Shown: positions 1 through 7,709, counted from the first letter of the stretch. The stretch is 19,454 bases of DNA from Pseudomonadota bacterium (GCA_021777635.1 JAJYDI010000014.1:1-19454); one strand, 5' to 3'. The notes: a model not told the origin generated them from the sequence alone. Program-made: numbers and translations.

Positions 1-1020
1 GGTGATCATCTTCTTCAGGCCGTCGTTGGCCGCCGCCAGTGCCGCGTACAGCGTGGTGGACTTGCCGGAACCCGTCGGCCCGGTGACCAGCACGATGCCG
101 TGCGCCTCGCGCGTCCACGCCTGCATGAGTTCGAGGTGGTCGGGCAGCATGCCCAGGCGGTCCAGGCGCAGGTCGCGGCGCTCCTTGGGCAGCAGGCGCA
201 TGACGATGGATTCGCCGTGCACGCCGGGCAGCGCCGACACGCGGATGTCCATATCCTTGCCGCTGACACGCGTGCTCATGCGGCCGTCCTGCGGCAGCCG
301 GCGCTCGGCGATGTCCATGCCCGAGATCAGCTTCAGCCGCGACGCCACCGCGTTGAAACGGTCGCGCGGCAACTGCAACCGGCTGTACAGCACGCCGTCG
401 ATGCGAAAGCGCACCGCGAACTGTTTTTCGTCCGGTTCGTAGTGGATGTCCGAGGCGCGCTGCTCGACCGCCTGCGCCATCAGGTTGTTGACCAGCTCCA
501 CCACCGGTGCTTCCTCGGCCATCTCGCGCAGATGGCGCACGTCACCGTCACCGTCGCCGCGGCTGCCCTCGTGCAGGCGCGCCAGCGCATCGAGGCTGCG
601 CTCCAGATCCTGCGCGCGTATCAGACAATACCGCGGCGCGCGCGCGCCCAGCAGAAAGCGCAGCGATTCCGCCAGCGCCGGCGTCTGCGCATCGCGCGCC
701 GCGCACCACCAGATGCCCTCGGCGTCCTCCCACAGCAGCGCCTGCTGGTCGAGCATCCAGTCCACGCTGATGCCGTTGGCCAGCGCGCCGTCGCGGATCG
801 CGCCTTCGTCGGGCAGCGCCAGGTCGCGGCCCAGCAGCGGCAGCTCCAGCTGCGCGCCCAGCACGTCGAGCAGGCTGTCCTCCGACACCGCACCCACGCG
901 CATCAGCAGCGCGCCGATGCGGCCGCCGATGCGGCCCTGCATGTCCAGCGCACGCTGCACGTCGGCGGTCGTGACCAGGCCGCGTTCGATCAGCAATTCA
1001 CCCAGCAAGCGCGACTCCAT
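1..1020 (-). CDS. gspE: Type II secretion / type IV pilus-family ATPase GspE, N-terminal 340 residues (cut by window edge)
   Basis: This is a cytoplasmic hexameric ATPase that would power pseudopilus assembly in type II secretion. The reading frame is open from the ATG at 1020 to the window edge, giving 340 residues; GspE proteins are usually about 500-580 residues, so the C-terminal part lies outside. Residues 1-125 form the N1E/MshEN-type domain (starts MESRLLGELL). Residues about 168-211 match the N2 domain, with APVVELVNNLM and ASDIHYEP. RLPQDGRM lies at 241-248, and the Walker A motif GPTGSGKS at 314-321 is the ATP-binding loop. A GTGAGG Shine-Dalgarno lies just upstream of the ATG. The start is 9 bp after the stop of the upstream ABC-2 permease, so the two are probably co-transcribed. 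PilB or MshE are alternative names; the C-terminal half and neighbours would decide. Confidence 0.9.
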   Translation of the reverse strand, partial: MESRLLGELLIERGLVTTADVQRALDMQGRIGGRIGALLMRVGAVSEDSLLDVLGAQLELPLLGRDLALPDEGAIRDGALANGISVDWMLDQQALLWEDAEGIWWCAARDAQTPALAESLRFLLGARAPRYCLIRAQDLERSLDALARLHEGSRGDGDGDVRHLREMAEEAPVVELVNNLMAQAVEQRASDIHYEPDEKQFAVRFRIDGVLYSRLQLPRDRFNAVASRLKLISGMDIAERRLPQDGRMSTRVSGKDMDIRVSALPGVHGESIVMRLLPKERRDLRLDRLGMLPDHLELMQAWTREAHGIVLVTGPTGSGKSTTLYAALAAANDGLKKMIT

Positions 1021-1029
1021 CGATCATCC

Positions 1030-1833
1030 TCACAGTACATCCGCGAAGCCGGGGCGCAGTCTCGCAAATACGGCTGAACCCAGCGCATAGACGATCAGCG
1101 CCGCCAGCGCATATTCGCCCAGCGCGACGAAATCCGGCGCCTGATCGGCCAGTACCACCATGCGTGCCTGCTCGACCGGCACCGTCAGCGGGTTGAACGC
1201 CATCAGATGCTGCATCAGCGGCGGCGCATGTGCGCGCACATAGAAGATCGGACTGAGGAACATCAGCATCGTGATCAGCGATCCCATCACCTGCTTGAGA
1301 TCGCGCAGATACACGCCGAGCGCGGCGAACAGCGCCGACAACCCCAGCAGGCACAGCGCGAACGGCGCCAGCACCAGCAGCAGCCACAGCGCGTTCCAGC
1401 CGATCGCCCCGCCCAGCAGCAGTCCGAACACGACCAGCAGCAGAAACCCCATCGCGAAGTGGAACAGCCCGGTCAGCAGGCTGACCCACGGCAGCGTCTC
1501 CAGCGGGAACACCACCTTGTTCACATAGTTGGGCTGCTCCAGGATCAGTCCCGGCGCGCGACCCAGGGTTTCCTGCAGCACGCCGATCAGCAGCAGGCCC
1601 AGGTAGATGTGAATCGCATAGCCGCCCACCCCCTGCGCCTCGGCGCCGGGCCAGCGTGAACGGAAGATCACGCCGAACACCAAGGTATAGATGCCCAGCA
1701 TCAGCAGCGGCGTGATCACCATCCAGCCGCTGCCGAACAGCGAACTGCGATAGCGGCTGGCGATCTCGCGGCGGGTCAGCGCGGCGATCACGCCACGGTG
1801 GCGGAGCGGGTGCAGAAACAGGCGATCGAGCAT
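1030..1833 (-). CDS. ABC-2 type transporter permease, Wzm/KpsM-like polysaccharide export family
   Basis: A 267-residue inner-membrane protein with about six hydrophobic segments (approx. 36-57, 73-90, 113-141, 147-174, 181-199, 235-256). The motifs NKVVFPLE (105-112), YLRDLKQV (175-182), LSPIFYV (193-199) and FNPLT (213-217) are typical of Wzm/KpsM permeases, which pair with an ATPase to export O-antigen, teichoic or capsular polysaccharide. The ATG at 1833 is the only Met start available, because an in-frame stop lies at about 1855-1857. No clear Shine-Dalgarno precedes it. The expected ATPase partner (Wzt/KpsT) is not next to it: upstream is a divergent secreted-protein gene and downstream is gspE after 9 bp. 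The family call is firm; the substrate cannot be told. Confidence 0.85.
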   Translation of the reverse strand: MLDRLFLHPLRHRGVIAALTRREIASRYRSSLFGSGWMVITPLLMLGIYTLVFGVIFRSRWPGAEAQGVGGYAIHIYLGLLLIGVLQETLGRAPGLILEQPNYVNKVVFPLETLPWVSLLTGLFHFAMGFLLLVVFGLLLGGAIGWNALWLLLVLAPFALCLLGLSALFAALGVYLRDLKQVMGSLITMLMFLSPIFYVRAHAPPLMQHLMAFNPLTVPVEQARMVVLADQAPDFVALGEYALAALIVYALGSAVFARLRPGFADVL

Positions 1834-2162
1834 GCGCGGCGGCGAACGGCGGGTCTATGCGGCCTCGCAGAATACAGGAACCCCGCCGCCTACCCCGGGT
1901 CCGGCCCGCTGCCCTGCGCCGGCAAACCGCAGGCAAAATGTATACCCCGTCGCCAAAAGACAATTGACGGACGCGTGAACTGCTGTCTAGTATGCCGGCG
2001 TAGCTTGTGGTCCTGGATGGAATTTGGGGGCGGGCACAAGAATCCTTCCTACCGATCCATCCGTTTGCTGGAACGCCGAACGCCGCGATCCTTCTGGTAC
2101 CGGTCGGATCAGGTGTCTGGTCGAAGCTACGTCCCGAAAGTCCACTCAGGAGTCATTTCGAC
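1834..2162. promoter_or_regulatory. Divergent intergenic region with candidate promoters
   Basis: This 329-bp region separates the minus-strand permease from the plus-strand secreted protein. On the plus strand, TTGACG (1964-1969) and TAGTAT (1988-1993) are separated by 18 bp and make a plausible sigma-70 promoter for the gene at 2163. That would leave a leader of about 160 nt. On the minus strand, TATACA (1944-1939) is a possible -10 for the permease-gspE unit, but no good -35 is seen. Two complementary 8-mers, CGTAGCTT near 1999-2006 and AAGCTACG near 2125-2132, could pair across the leader. AGGAG at 2148-2152 is the ribosome binding site of the downstream gene. All promoter calls are by eye. 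Confidence 0.4.
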
Positions 2163-3692
2163 ATGTCGAACTTCCGTAAATCCGCGCTCACGCTGGCGAT
2201 TGTCGCCGGTCTGGCCGTCTCGGCCGCGGCGTCCGCGGCGTCCATCTCCGCACCGGTCTCGGGCCTGCCCGAAGGTGTGGCCTTCTTTGACATCGCCAGC
2301 GGCACCACCAACGTCGGCATCGCCGTCACCCCGGGCATCACGGTCAACATCGACCCGTCCGACAACATCATCGGCCGCACCACCGGCTTCGCGCTGCGCA
2401 TCACGCTCAACAACGGCGCCACCTTCGGCATGACCCCGACGGTCACCTCCGGTACGGCCCTGCCGTCCGGCTGGACGACGACCATCGGCGCCGGTGGTAC
2501 CGGTTCGAACTTTGTGGTGGTCAACTTCAACCCGCCCAGCAGCGCCCCGGTGCCCGGCATCACCAATGGCCCGATCGTCATCATCAACCCGGCCGACGCC
2601 GAGCTCGCGCCGACCACCGGCCATGTCCTGACCAGCCTTACCGCCCTGCAGACTTCGGGCGTCACGGTCACCGAGAGCTTGCAGTTCTTCGATCCGGTCT
2701 CCACCAACCCGATCCTGAACGCCTTCTCGCAGCCGGTACTGACTTCGGGCAACCCGGTCACCACCGCGTGCGATCCGACCAATGTCGGCTTCTACCCGCA
2801 GGAGAAGATCGACGTTTCCTCCAACAGCGCCCAGGCGAGCCGCACCTATTTCTCGGCCTACGGCGGTATTGGCGGTTACCAGATCGGCTACTTCAATGCC
2901 GGTACGATCAGCATCGGTACGGCCACGGGCTTCGGCTACTTCAGCTACAACACCACGACCGACCAGTTCACCACCACGGTCACGGGCAACTTCAGCGCCT
3001 TTGCCCAGGCTGGCGCAGCCGTGTTCCTCTCCACCAGCAACACGTGCTCCAGCTCGGCCGTCGCGGGCACGCTCAATGGCGCCGGCACGCAGGCGAGCTT
3101 CACCAACTACAACCTGTCGGCGATCGGCGGCAGCACCTCAGGCGGGTCCGCCTACCTGTGCTTCAGCGTGCCGTCGGGCAACACCCAGGTGATTGCCGCG
3201 ACCTCGATCAGCCAGCAGACCAGCTTCACCCGCAACGCCCTGACCGTGAACGGCACGGCCTGCTCGCTGCGTCCGATGAACTACAACGGTCCGGTGGTTC
3301 ACGTCTACACCTTCAACCCGGCCGGCAACAGCACGCAGCAGAGCTTCCTGCGCATCAGCAATACCGGCCCGTCGGCTGGTCCGGTCTTCATCACCGGCAT
3401 CGACGACGCCGGCAACCCGGGCGCCGGCACGGTCAGCGTGAACCTCAATGCCGGCCAGTCGATCCAGCTGACCTCGACCGACCTGCAGAGCGGCAATGCC
3501 TCCAAGGGCCTGACCGGCGCGCTGGGTACCCCGACCGGCAAGTGGCGCCTGACGGTGACCTCGTACTTCCCGAACCTGGTCGTCACCAGCCTGAACCGCA
3601 ACAACAACTCGGGCACCGTGACCAACCTGACCAACTACGACGTCAACGGCAAGCAGAACCTGTGGAGCTACGGCGGCGACAACGGCAACTGA
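2163..3692 (+). CDS. Secreted protein of unknown function, tandem paralog 1 of 3
   Basis: A 509-residue exported protein; I do not recognise a characterised function. The ATG at 2163 is chosen over the open frame upstream because AGGAG lies 10 bp before it and a signal peptide follows at once (MSNFRKSALT, hydrophobic core, cleavage near residue 25 at ASA). The mature N-terminal part contains LPEGVAFFDIA and IDPSDNIIGRTTGFALR, shared with both paralogs. Four cysteines (203, 295, 333, 367) are spaced as in paralog 2. Residues about 374-499 form a conserved C-terminal module with FLRISNTG, ITGIDDAGNPG, AGQSIQLT and GKWRLTVTSYFPN. This resembles a beta-rich 'GIDDAG...GKWRL' domain that recurs at the ends of secreted gammaproteobacterial proteins. 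The tail is GGDNGN. A surface or extracellular role is inferred only from the signal peptide, likely disulfides and Ser/Thr/Asn/Gly-rich composition. Confidence 0.85.
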   Translation: MSNFRKSALTLAIVAGLAVSAAASAASISAPVSGLPEGVAFFDIASGTTNVGIAVTPGITVNIDPSDNIIGRTTGFALRITLNNGATFGMTPTVTSGTALPSGWTTTIGAGGTGSNFVVVNFNPPSSAPVPGITNGPIVIINPADAELAPTTGHVLTSLTALQTSGVTVTESLQFFDPVSTNPILNAFSQPVLTSGNPVTTACDPTNVGFYPQEKIDVSSNSAQASRTYFSAYGGIGGYQIGYFNAGTISIGTATGFGYFSYNTTTDQFTTTVTGNFSAFAQAGAAVFLSTSNTCSSSAVAGTLNGAGTQASFTNYNLSAIGGSTSGGSAYLCFSVPSGNTQVIAATSISQQTSFTRNALTVNGTACSLRPMNYNGPVVHVYTFNPAGNSTQQSFLRISNTGPSAGPVFITGIDDAGNPGAGTVSVNLNAGQSIQLTSTDLQSGNASKGLTGALGTPTGKWRLTVTSYFPNLVVTSLNRNNNSGTVTNLTNYDVNGKQNLWSYGGDNGN

Positions 3693-3718
3693 TCGTCCGC
3701 GTCACGCACTGCAACACG

Positions 3719-3748
3719 ACGGGCGGCCTCCGGGCCGCCCGTTTTTTT
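3719..3748 (+). terminator. Rho-independent terminator of paralog 1
   Basis: The hairpin has a 10-bp stem (ACGGGCGGCC paired with GGCCGCCCGT, loop TCCG) followed by seven T residues, starting 27 bp after the stop codon. The same structure follows paralogs 2 and 3. Confidence 0.93.
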
Positions 3749-3756
3749 GTGCTTGC

Positions 3757-3832
3757 TCGATCATGCCGAGGGCACCCATCGCTCTGTCATGCCGAGGGCG
3801 CAGTCCGAAGCATCCGGCATTGGCCGAGTGTC
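3757..3832. repeat. Intergenic repeat, copies downstream of paralog 1
   Basis: The element CATGCCGAGGGC occurs twice (near 3762 and 3788). The second copy continues as CAGTCCGAAGCATC then CGGCATTGGCCGAG. The same wording (GAGGGCGCAGCCCGAAGCATCTGG...ATGGCCG) occurs downstream of paralogs 2 and 3. This copy is shorter and lacks the CTTGGGGACTTCTCCGCTGG section. The rest of the gap up to 4049 shows no gene that I can support. Confidence 0.6.
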
Positions 3833-4049
3833 ACACACTCGTCAGGGCCAACCGAAAGACCTGCGCGGACCGTCGCACGGAGGTGAACGCCAGGCCTCGC
3901 CTGCGGCAAACTCCCATCGCGAACCCCAATTTCCCTTCCCCCCCGGACTGGATTACCATCGCGTCGTCGGCCGCAACAGCATCGCTCAGGCGGCCATGGG
4001 GGCAGCACGTCGTGCCGGGGCACCGGCGCATTTCGCACAGGGGATCGTC

Positions 4050-5567
4050 ATGTCATCACCACGCCGCACCACACTCGCGCTGGCAGTCGCCGCCGGCCTC
4101 GCGCTTACCGGGACCGCCTCGGCAGTTTCGCTCACGGTGGCGCCCACGGGGGCTCTGCCCGAAGGCATCGCCTATTTCGACGTGGCCAGCAACAGCACAC
4201 AGATCGGCGTGACCCCGTCGATCACCGTCAACATCGATCCCTCCGACAACATCATCGGTCGCACCACCGGCTTCGCGCTGCGCGTCACGCTCGCCGGCGG
4301 CGCCCTCTTCGGCGCGACTCCGACCATCACGGCCGGCGGCGCCCTGCCCGGCGGATGGACGACTTCGATCGGCGCCGGCGGCGCCGGCAGCAGCTTCGTG
4401 GTGATCAACTTCAACCCGCCCAGTACCAGTCCGGTTCCCGGCATTACCAACGGGCCACTGGTCATCCTCGGCGGTGCCGGCAGCGAAATCACTCCGGTGC
4501 CCACCAGCGGCCACGTGATCACCAATGCCGCGTTCCTGCAGACGTCCGGCCAGACCGTGACTGAGAACTACCAGTTCTTCGATCCGGTCAGCACCACCAA
4601 TATCCTCAACCCCGTCAATCAGACCGTGCTGCAATCGGGTAATCCCGTGGTGGCCAGCTGCCAGCTCGGTTACGCTAATCCGACTGAACGCATCGATGTC
4701 GGCGCAAATGCCTCCCATCCGAGCCGCACGTACTTCTCGAACTCGGGTGCCATCGGTGCACTGAACGACAATCAGTATTTCTCGGGCGCGATTTTCTTCC
4801 AGGTCGCACCTGGATTTTCCTATTTCAGCTTGCAACCTACCGACCAGATCAGCACCACGGTCAACGGCTCGTTCAGCGCGTTTGCTCAAAGCGGCGCCTC
4901 GGTGGTGCTGACCAACAATCCGGGCTGCGTCGGCTCAGGACCACTGGGCACGATCGCTGTCGGCGGCAATCCGATGACATTCAATTACACCCTGAGCCAG
5001 ATTTTCCTCTCCGGCTTTGGGGCGGCTGAAATGTGCTTCCGCGTTCCGACCAATAACGTGGTGCCGATTCAGGCCACCACGATCGCCGTGCAGTCCACGT
5101 TCACCCGTAACAGCATCACTGCACCCCTGGCCGCCTGCAATCTGCAGCCGATGCAGTACAACGGTCCGGTGGTCAAGGTCTACACCTTCAATCCGGCCGG
5201 CAACACCACCCAGCAGAGCTTCCTGCGCATCAGCGATACCGGCCCCGCCGGCGGCCAGGTCACGATCACCGGCATCGACGATGCCGGCAATCCGGGCGTC
5301 GGCCCGGTCAGCTTCAATCTCGGCGCCGGCCAATCGATCCAGCTCACCGCCGACGATCTGCAGAATGGCAATGCCGCCAAGGGCCTCACCGGTGCGCTGG
5401 GCGCCCCAGCCGGCAAGTGGCGCCTGACCGTGACCAGCTACTTCCCCAACCTGGTCGTCACCAGCCTCAACCGCAACAACACCTCGGGCACGGTGTCGAA
5501 CCTCACCAACTACGACGTCAACGGCAAGCAGAACACGTGGGGCAACAACGGCGACAACGGCAACTGA
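4050..5567 (+). CDS. Secreted protein of unknown function, tandem paralog 2 of 3
   Basis: A 505-residue exported protein clearly homologous to its two neighbours along its whole length. The ATG at 4050 is preferred because AGGGGA precedes it and a signal peptide follows (MSSPRRTTLALAV..., cleavage near TASA|V). The open frame upstream to 3747 lacks such features. It has LPEGIAYFDVA, then IDPSDNIIGRTTGFALR identical to paralogs 1 and 3. Four cysteines lie at 204, 293, 329 and 363. The C-terminal module runs from YNGPVVKVYTFNPAGN to the tail NNGDNGN. The central part (about 205-360) differs most from paralog 1 but keeps short anchors such as HPSRTYFS and FSAFAQSGA. Function is unknown. Tandem placement and a shared terminator and repeat point to duplication of a whole unit. 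Confidence 0.85.
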   Translation: MSSPRRTTLALAVAAGLALTGTASAVSLTVAPTGALPEGIAYFDVASNSTQIGVTPSITVNIDPSDNIIGRTTGFALRVTLAGGALFGATPTITAGGALPGGWTTSIGAGGAGSSFVVINFNPPSTSPVPGITNGPLVILGGAGSEITPVPTSGHVITNAAFLQTSGQTVTENYQFFDPVSTTNILNPVNQTVLQSGNPVVASCQLGYANPTERIDVGANASHPSRTYFSNSGAIGALNDNQYFSGAIFFQVAPGFSYFSLQPTDQISTTVNGSFSAFAQSGASVVLTNNPGCVGSGPLGTIAVGGNPMTFNYTLSQIFLSGFGAAEMCFRVPTNNVVPIQATTIAVQSTFTRNSITAPLAACNLQPMQYNGPVVKVYTFNPAGNTTQQSFLRISDTGPAGGQVTITGIDDAGNPGVGPVSFNLGAGQSIQLTADDLQNGNAAKGLTGALGAPAGKWRLTVTSYFPNLVVTSLNRNNTSGTVSNLTNYDVNGKQNTWGNNGDNGN

Positions 5568-5593
5568 TCGCCCGCGCCCCGCACTGCAACACG

Positions 5594-5623
5594 ACGGGCG
5601 GCCTCCGGGCCGCCCGTTTTTTT
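5594..5623 (+). terminator. Rho-independent terminator of paralog 2
   Basis: It has the same 10-bp stem and TCCG loop as the terminator of paralog 1, followed by seven T residues. The flanking CACTGCAACACGACGGG is also identical, so the 3' flank was duplicated with the gene. Confidence 0.93.
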
Positions 5624-5632
5624 GGCCTCGTA

Positions 5633-5803
5633 GTCATGCCCTTCGTTGTCATCCCTTGGGGACTTCTCCGCTGGACTTCCTTCGGTCGCGGTGGTCGTGC
5701 TGAGGGCGCAGCCCGAAGCATCTGGGAATGGCCGGACACCACGCGCTCGCGCATCGCGGCGCACCACCAGACCCTTCGCTGCGCCCAGCGACAAAGCCCC
5801 ATG
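5633..5803. repeat. Intergenic repeat element downstream of paralog 2
   Basis: A roughly 170-bp block starting GTCATGCCCTTCGTTGTCATC and ending near GACCCTTCGCTGCGC. It is a near-copy of the block at 7488-7704, with the same order of sub-motifs: CTTGGGGACTTCTCCGCTGG, then GCTGAGGGC(G/A)CAGCCCGAAGC, then ACCAGACCCTTCGCTGCGC. The GAGGGCGCAGCCCGAAG and CTTCGCTGCGC pieces are roughly complementary, as in known dispersed repeats that fold into long hairpins. No coding content is supported here. Confidence 0.7.
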
Positions 5804-5876
5804 GCCATGCCGTGGCCGACTTGTAACCAAGGTGTGAATTATGTTGTGATGCAATCCTCAAAAAAGGGGAATATCC

Positions 5877-7415
5877 GTGTTGAACCTGCACCGCGCCGCA
5901 CTCACTGCGGCCGTCTTGGCCGGCCTCGGTTTTGCCACCGCCGCTTCCGCCGTCAGCATCACCTATACCGGCACGCTCCCCGAGGGCGTGGCCAACTTCG
6001 ACATCGCCGGCAACAGCACCGCGATCGGCATCACCCCGCAGATCGCCATCAGCATCGATCCCAGCGACAACATCATCGGCCGCACCACCGGCTTTGCCCT
6101 GCGCATCACCCTCTCGGGCAGCGCCACCTTCTCCACCACACCGACCTTCACCGCCGGGCCCTCCCTGCCCTCCGGCTGGACCGCCACCCTCGGCGCCGGC
6201 GGCAGCGGCAGCAACTACGTCGTCGTCTCCTTCAATCCACCCAGCTCCAGTCCGGTCCCCGGCATCACCAACGGCATCCTGGTCTACGTCAATTCCGGCA
6301 ATACCGAGTTGAATGCGACCAGCGGCCATGCTCTGAAGAATCTGGCCGCGCTGCAAACTCTCGGCCAGACCGTCAGCGAGAACTACCAGTTCTACGATCC
6401 GGTCAGCGCCACCGCCATCCTCAATCCTGTCACCCAGCCCGTGCTCTTTTCCGGGCAGCCGTTCCAAGCCTACTGCGGTGCTCCTTTCTATCCGCAAGAG
6501 CGGATTGACGTGGGCCAGAACAGCCAACATCCCAGCCGCACCTATTTCGCCCTCTATGGCAATATTGGCGAGCTGGACTACAATGAATTTTGGCCGGGAT
6601 ACTTTGTATATTATCCACTGCCGGCTTTTGGCTATTTCACGACGCAGCCCAGTGACACGGTAACCACTGTCATCCAGGGATCGTTCGCGGCATTCAATCA
6701 ACCCAATGCCTTTGCCGGCTTGTATTTCACCAAATACTACACGTCAAGCACGACCACCAGCGCTTTCACCAACAACAACCAGACACTGACCGTCCATTAC
6801 CAGCCATTTCCATCCTCGTATTATAATTTCAATGCCAGCAACTTCTATGATTATGTGTATTTTTATGTGCCTACCAACAACCTGATCCCGATTCAGGCCA
6901 CGCCGCTAACGATGACGACCAGCTACACGCGCAACGGCGTCACCGACACCTTGCCGAATTGCCCGCTGCAACCGTTGCAGTACAACGGCCCGGTGGTGCA
7001 CGTGTACACCTTCAACCCGGCCGGCAATACGACCCAGCAGAGCTTCCTGCGCATCAGCAATACCGGCCCGGCCGGTGGCCAAGTCACGATTACCGGCATC
7101 GACGATGCCGGCAATCCGGGCGTCGGCCCGGTCAGCTTCAATCTCGGCGCCGGCCAGTCGATCCAGCTGACCTCCAGCGACCTGCAGAACGGCAACACCG
7201 CCAAGGGCCTGAGCGGAGCACTCGGCACCCCGACCGGCAAGTGGCGCCTGACCGTGACCTCGTACTTCCCCAACCTGGTCGTCACCAGTCTCAACCGCAA
7301 CAACAGCTCCGGTACGGTGTCGAACCTGACCGACTACGATACCAACGGCAAGCAGAGCGTGTTGGAGAGCGGCAATCTTCCGCCACCGCCACCACCGCCG
7401 GGCGGCCCCAGCTGA
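5877..7415 (+). CDS. Secreted protein of unknown function, tandem paralog 3 of 3, with aromatic-rich centre and proline-rich tail
   Basis: A 512-residue exported protein, the most diverged of the three. The start is GTG at 5877, about 7 bp after AAGGGGA; TTG at 5880 is an alternative. The signal peptide is MLNLHRAALTAAVLAGLG..., cleaved near ASA|V. It keeps LPEGVANFDIA, IDPSDNIIGRTTGFALR and the C-terminal module (YNGPVVHVYTFNPAGNTTQQ to NGKQS). It has only two cysteines (200 and 362), matching the outer pair of its neighbours; the inner pair is gone. The section at about residues 270-340 is rich in Tyr, Phe and Asn, and its DNA (about 6590-6870) is visibly more AT-rich than the flanks. The C terminus replaces the GDNGN tail with ESGN followed by seven prolines and GGPS. 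Function is unknown. Confidence 0.85.
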   Translation: MLNLHRAALTAAVLAGLGFATAASAVSITYTGTLPEGVANFDIAGNSTAIGITPQIAISIDPSDNIIGRTTGFALRITLSGSATFSTTPTFTAGPSLPSGWTATLGAGGSGSNYVVVSFNPPSSSPVPGITNGILVYVNSGNTELNATSGHALKNLAALQTLGQTVSENYQFYDPVSATAILNPVTQPVLFSGQPFQAYCGAPFYPQERIDVGQNSQHPSRTYFALYGNIGELDYNEFWPGYFVYYPLPAFGYFTTQPSDTVTTVIQGSFAAFNQPNAFAGLYFTKYYTSSTTTSAFTNNNQTLTVHYQPFPSSYYNFNASNFYDYVYFYVPTNNLIPIQATPLTMTTSYTRNGVTDTLPNCPLQPLQYNGPVVHVYTFNPAGNTTQQSFLRISNTGPAGGQVTITGIDDAGNPGVGPVSFNLGAGQSIQLTSSDLQNGNTAKGLSGALGTPTGKWRLTVTSYFPNLVVTSLNRNNSSGTVSNLTDYDTNGKQSVLESGNLPPPPPPPGGPS

Positions 7416-7447
7416 GACTCGCCGCAGAGTGGCTGCAACTCACGATG

Positions 7448-7477
7448 ACGGGCGGCCTGCGGGCTGCCCGTTTTTTT
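7448..7477 (+). terminator. Rho-independent terminator of paralog 3
   Basis: The stem ACGGGCGGCC pairs with GGCTGCCCGT (one G-T pair) and is followed by seven T residues. This is a slightly diverged copy of the terminators of paralogs 1 and 2. Confidence 0.92.
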
Positions 7478-7487
7478 GTGGGTCGTC

Positions 7488-7704
7488 GTCATGCCTTTCG
7501 TTGTCATCCCTTGGGGACTTCTCCGCTGGACTTCCTTCGGTCGCCCCGAAAAGGGACTTCCTTCGGTCGCGTCGGTCGTCCCTTGGGGACTTCCGTTGGT
7601 CGTGCTGAGGGCACAGCCCGAAGCATCTGGCCATGGCCGAACACCCCCACGCTTGCGCGTCGCCGCGCACCACCAGACCCTTCGCTGCGCTAAGGGTGAC
7701 AACT
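7488..7704. repeat. Intergenic repeat element downstream of paralog 3 (expanded copy)
   Basis: It corresponds to the block at 5633-5803 but is longer. Inside it GGACTTCCTTCGGTCGC is repeated with a short spacer, and CTTGGGGACTTC occurs twice, so the copy has grown by internal duplication of about 45-50 bp. It ends with ACCAGACCCTTCGCTGCGC and TAAGGGTGAC. Confidence 0.7.
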
Positions 7705-7709
7705 GCGTT

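Noticed and set aside
100..1077. Long plus-strand open frame opposite gspE
   Set aside because: The Arg/Gln/His/Ala-rich translation is the antisense of the clear GspE coding frame in high-GC DNA.
5633..7704. Possible CRISPR array from the repeated blocks
   Set aside because: Only two or three long diverged copies, separated by a whole gene, with no regular short repeat-spacer pattern.
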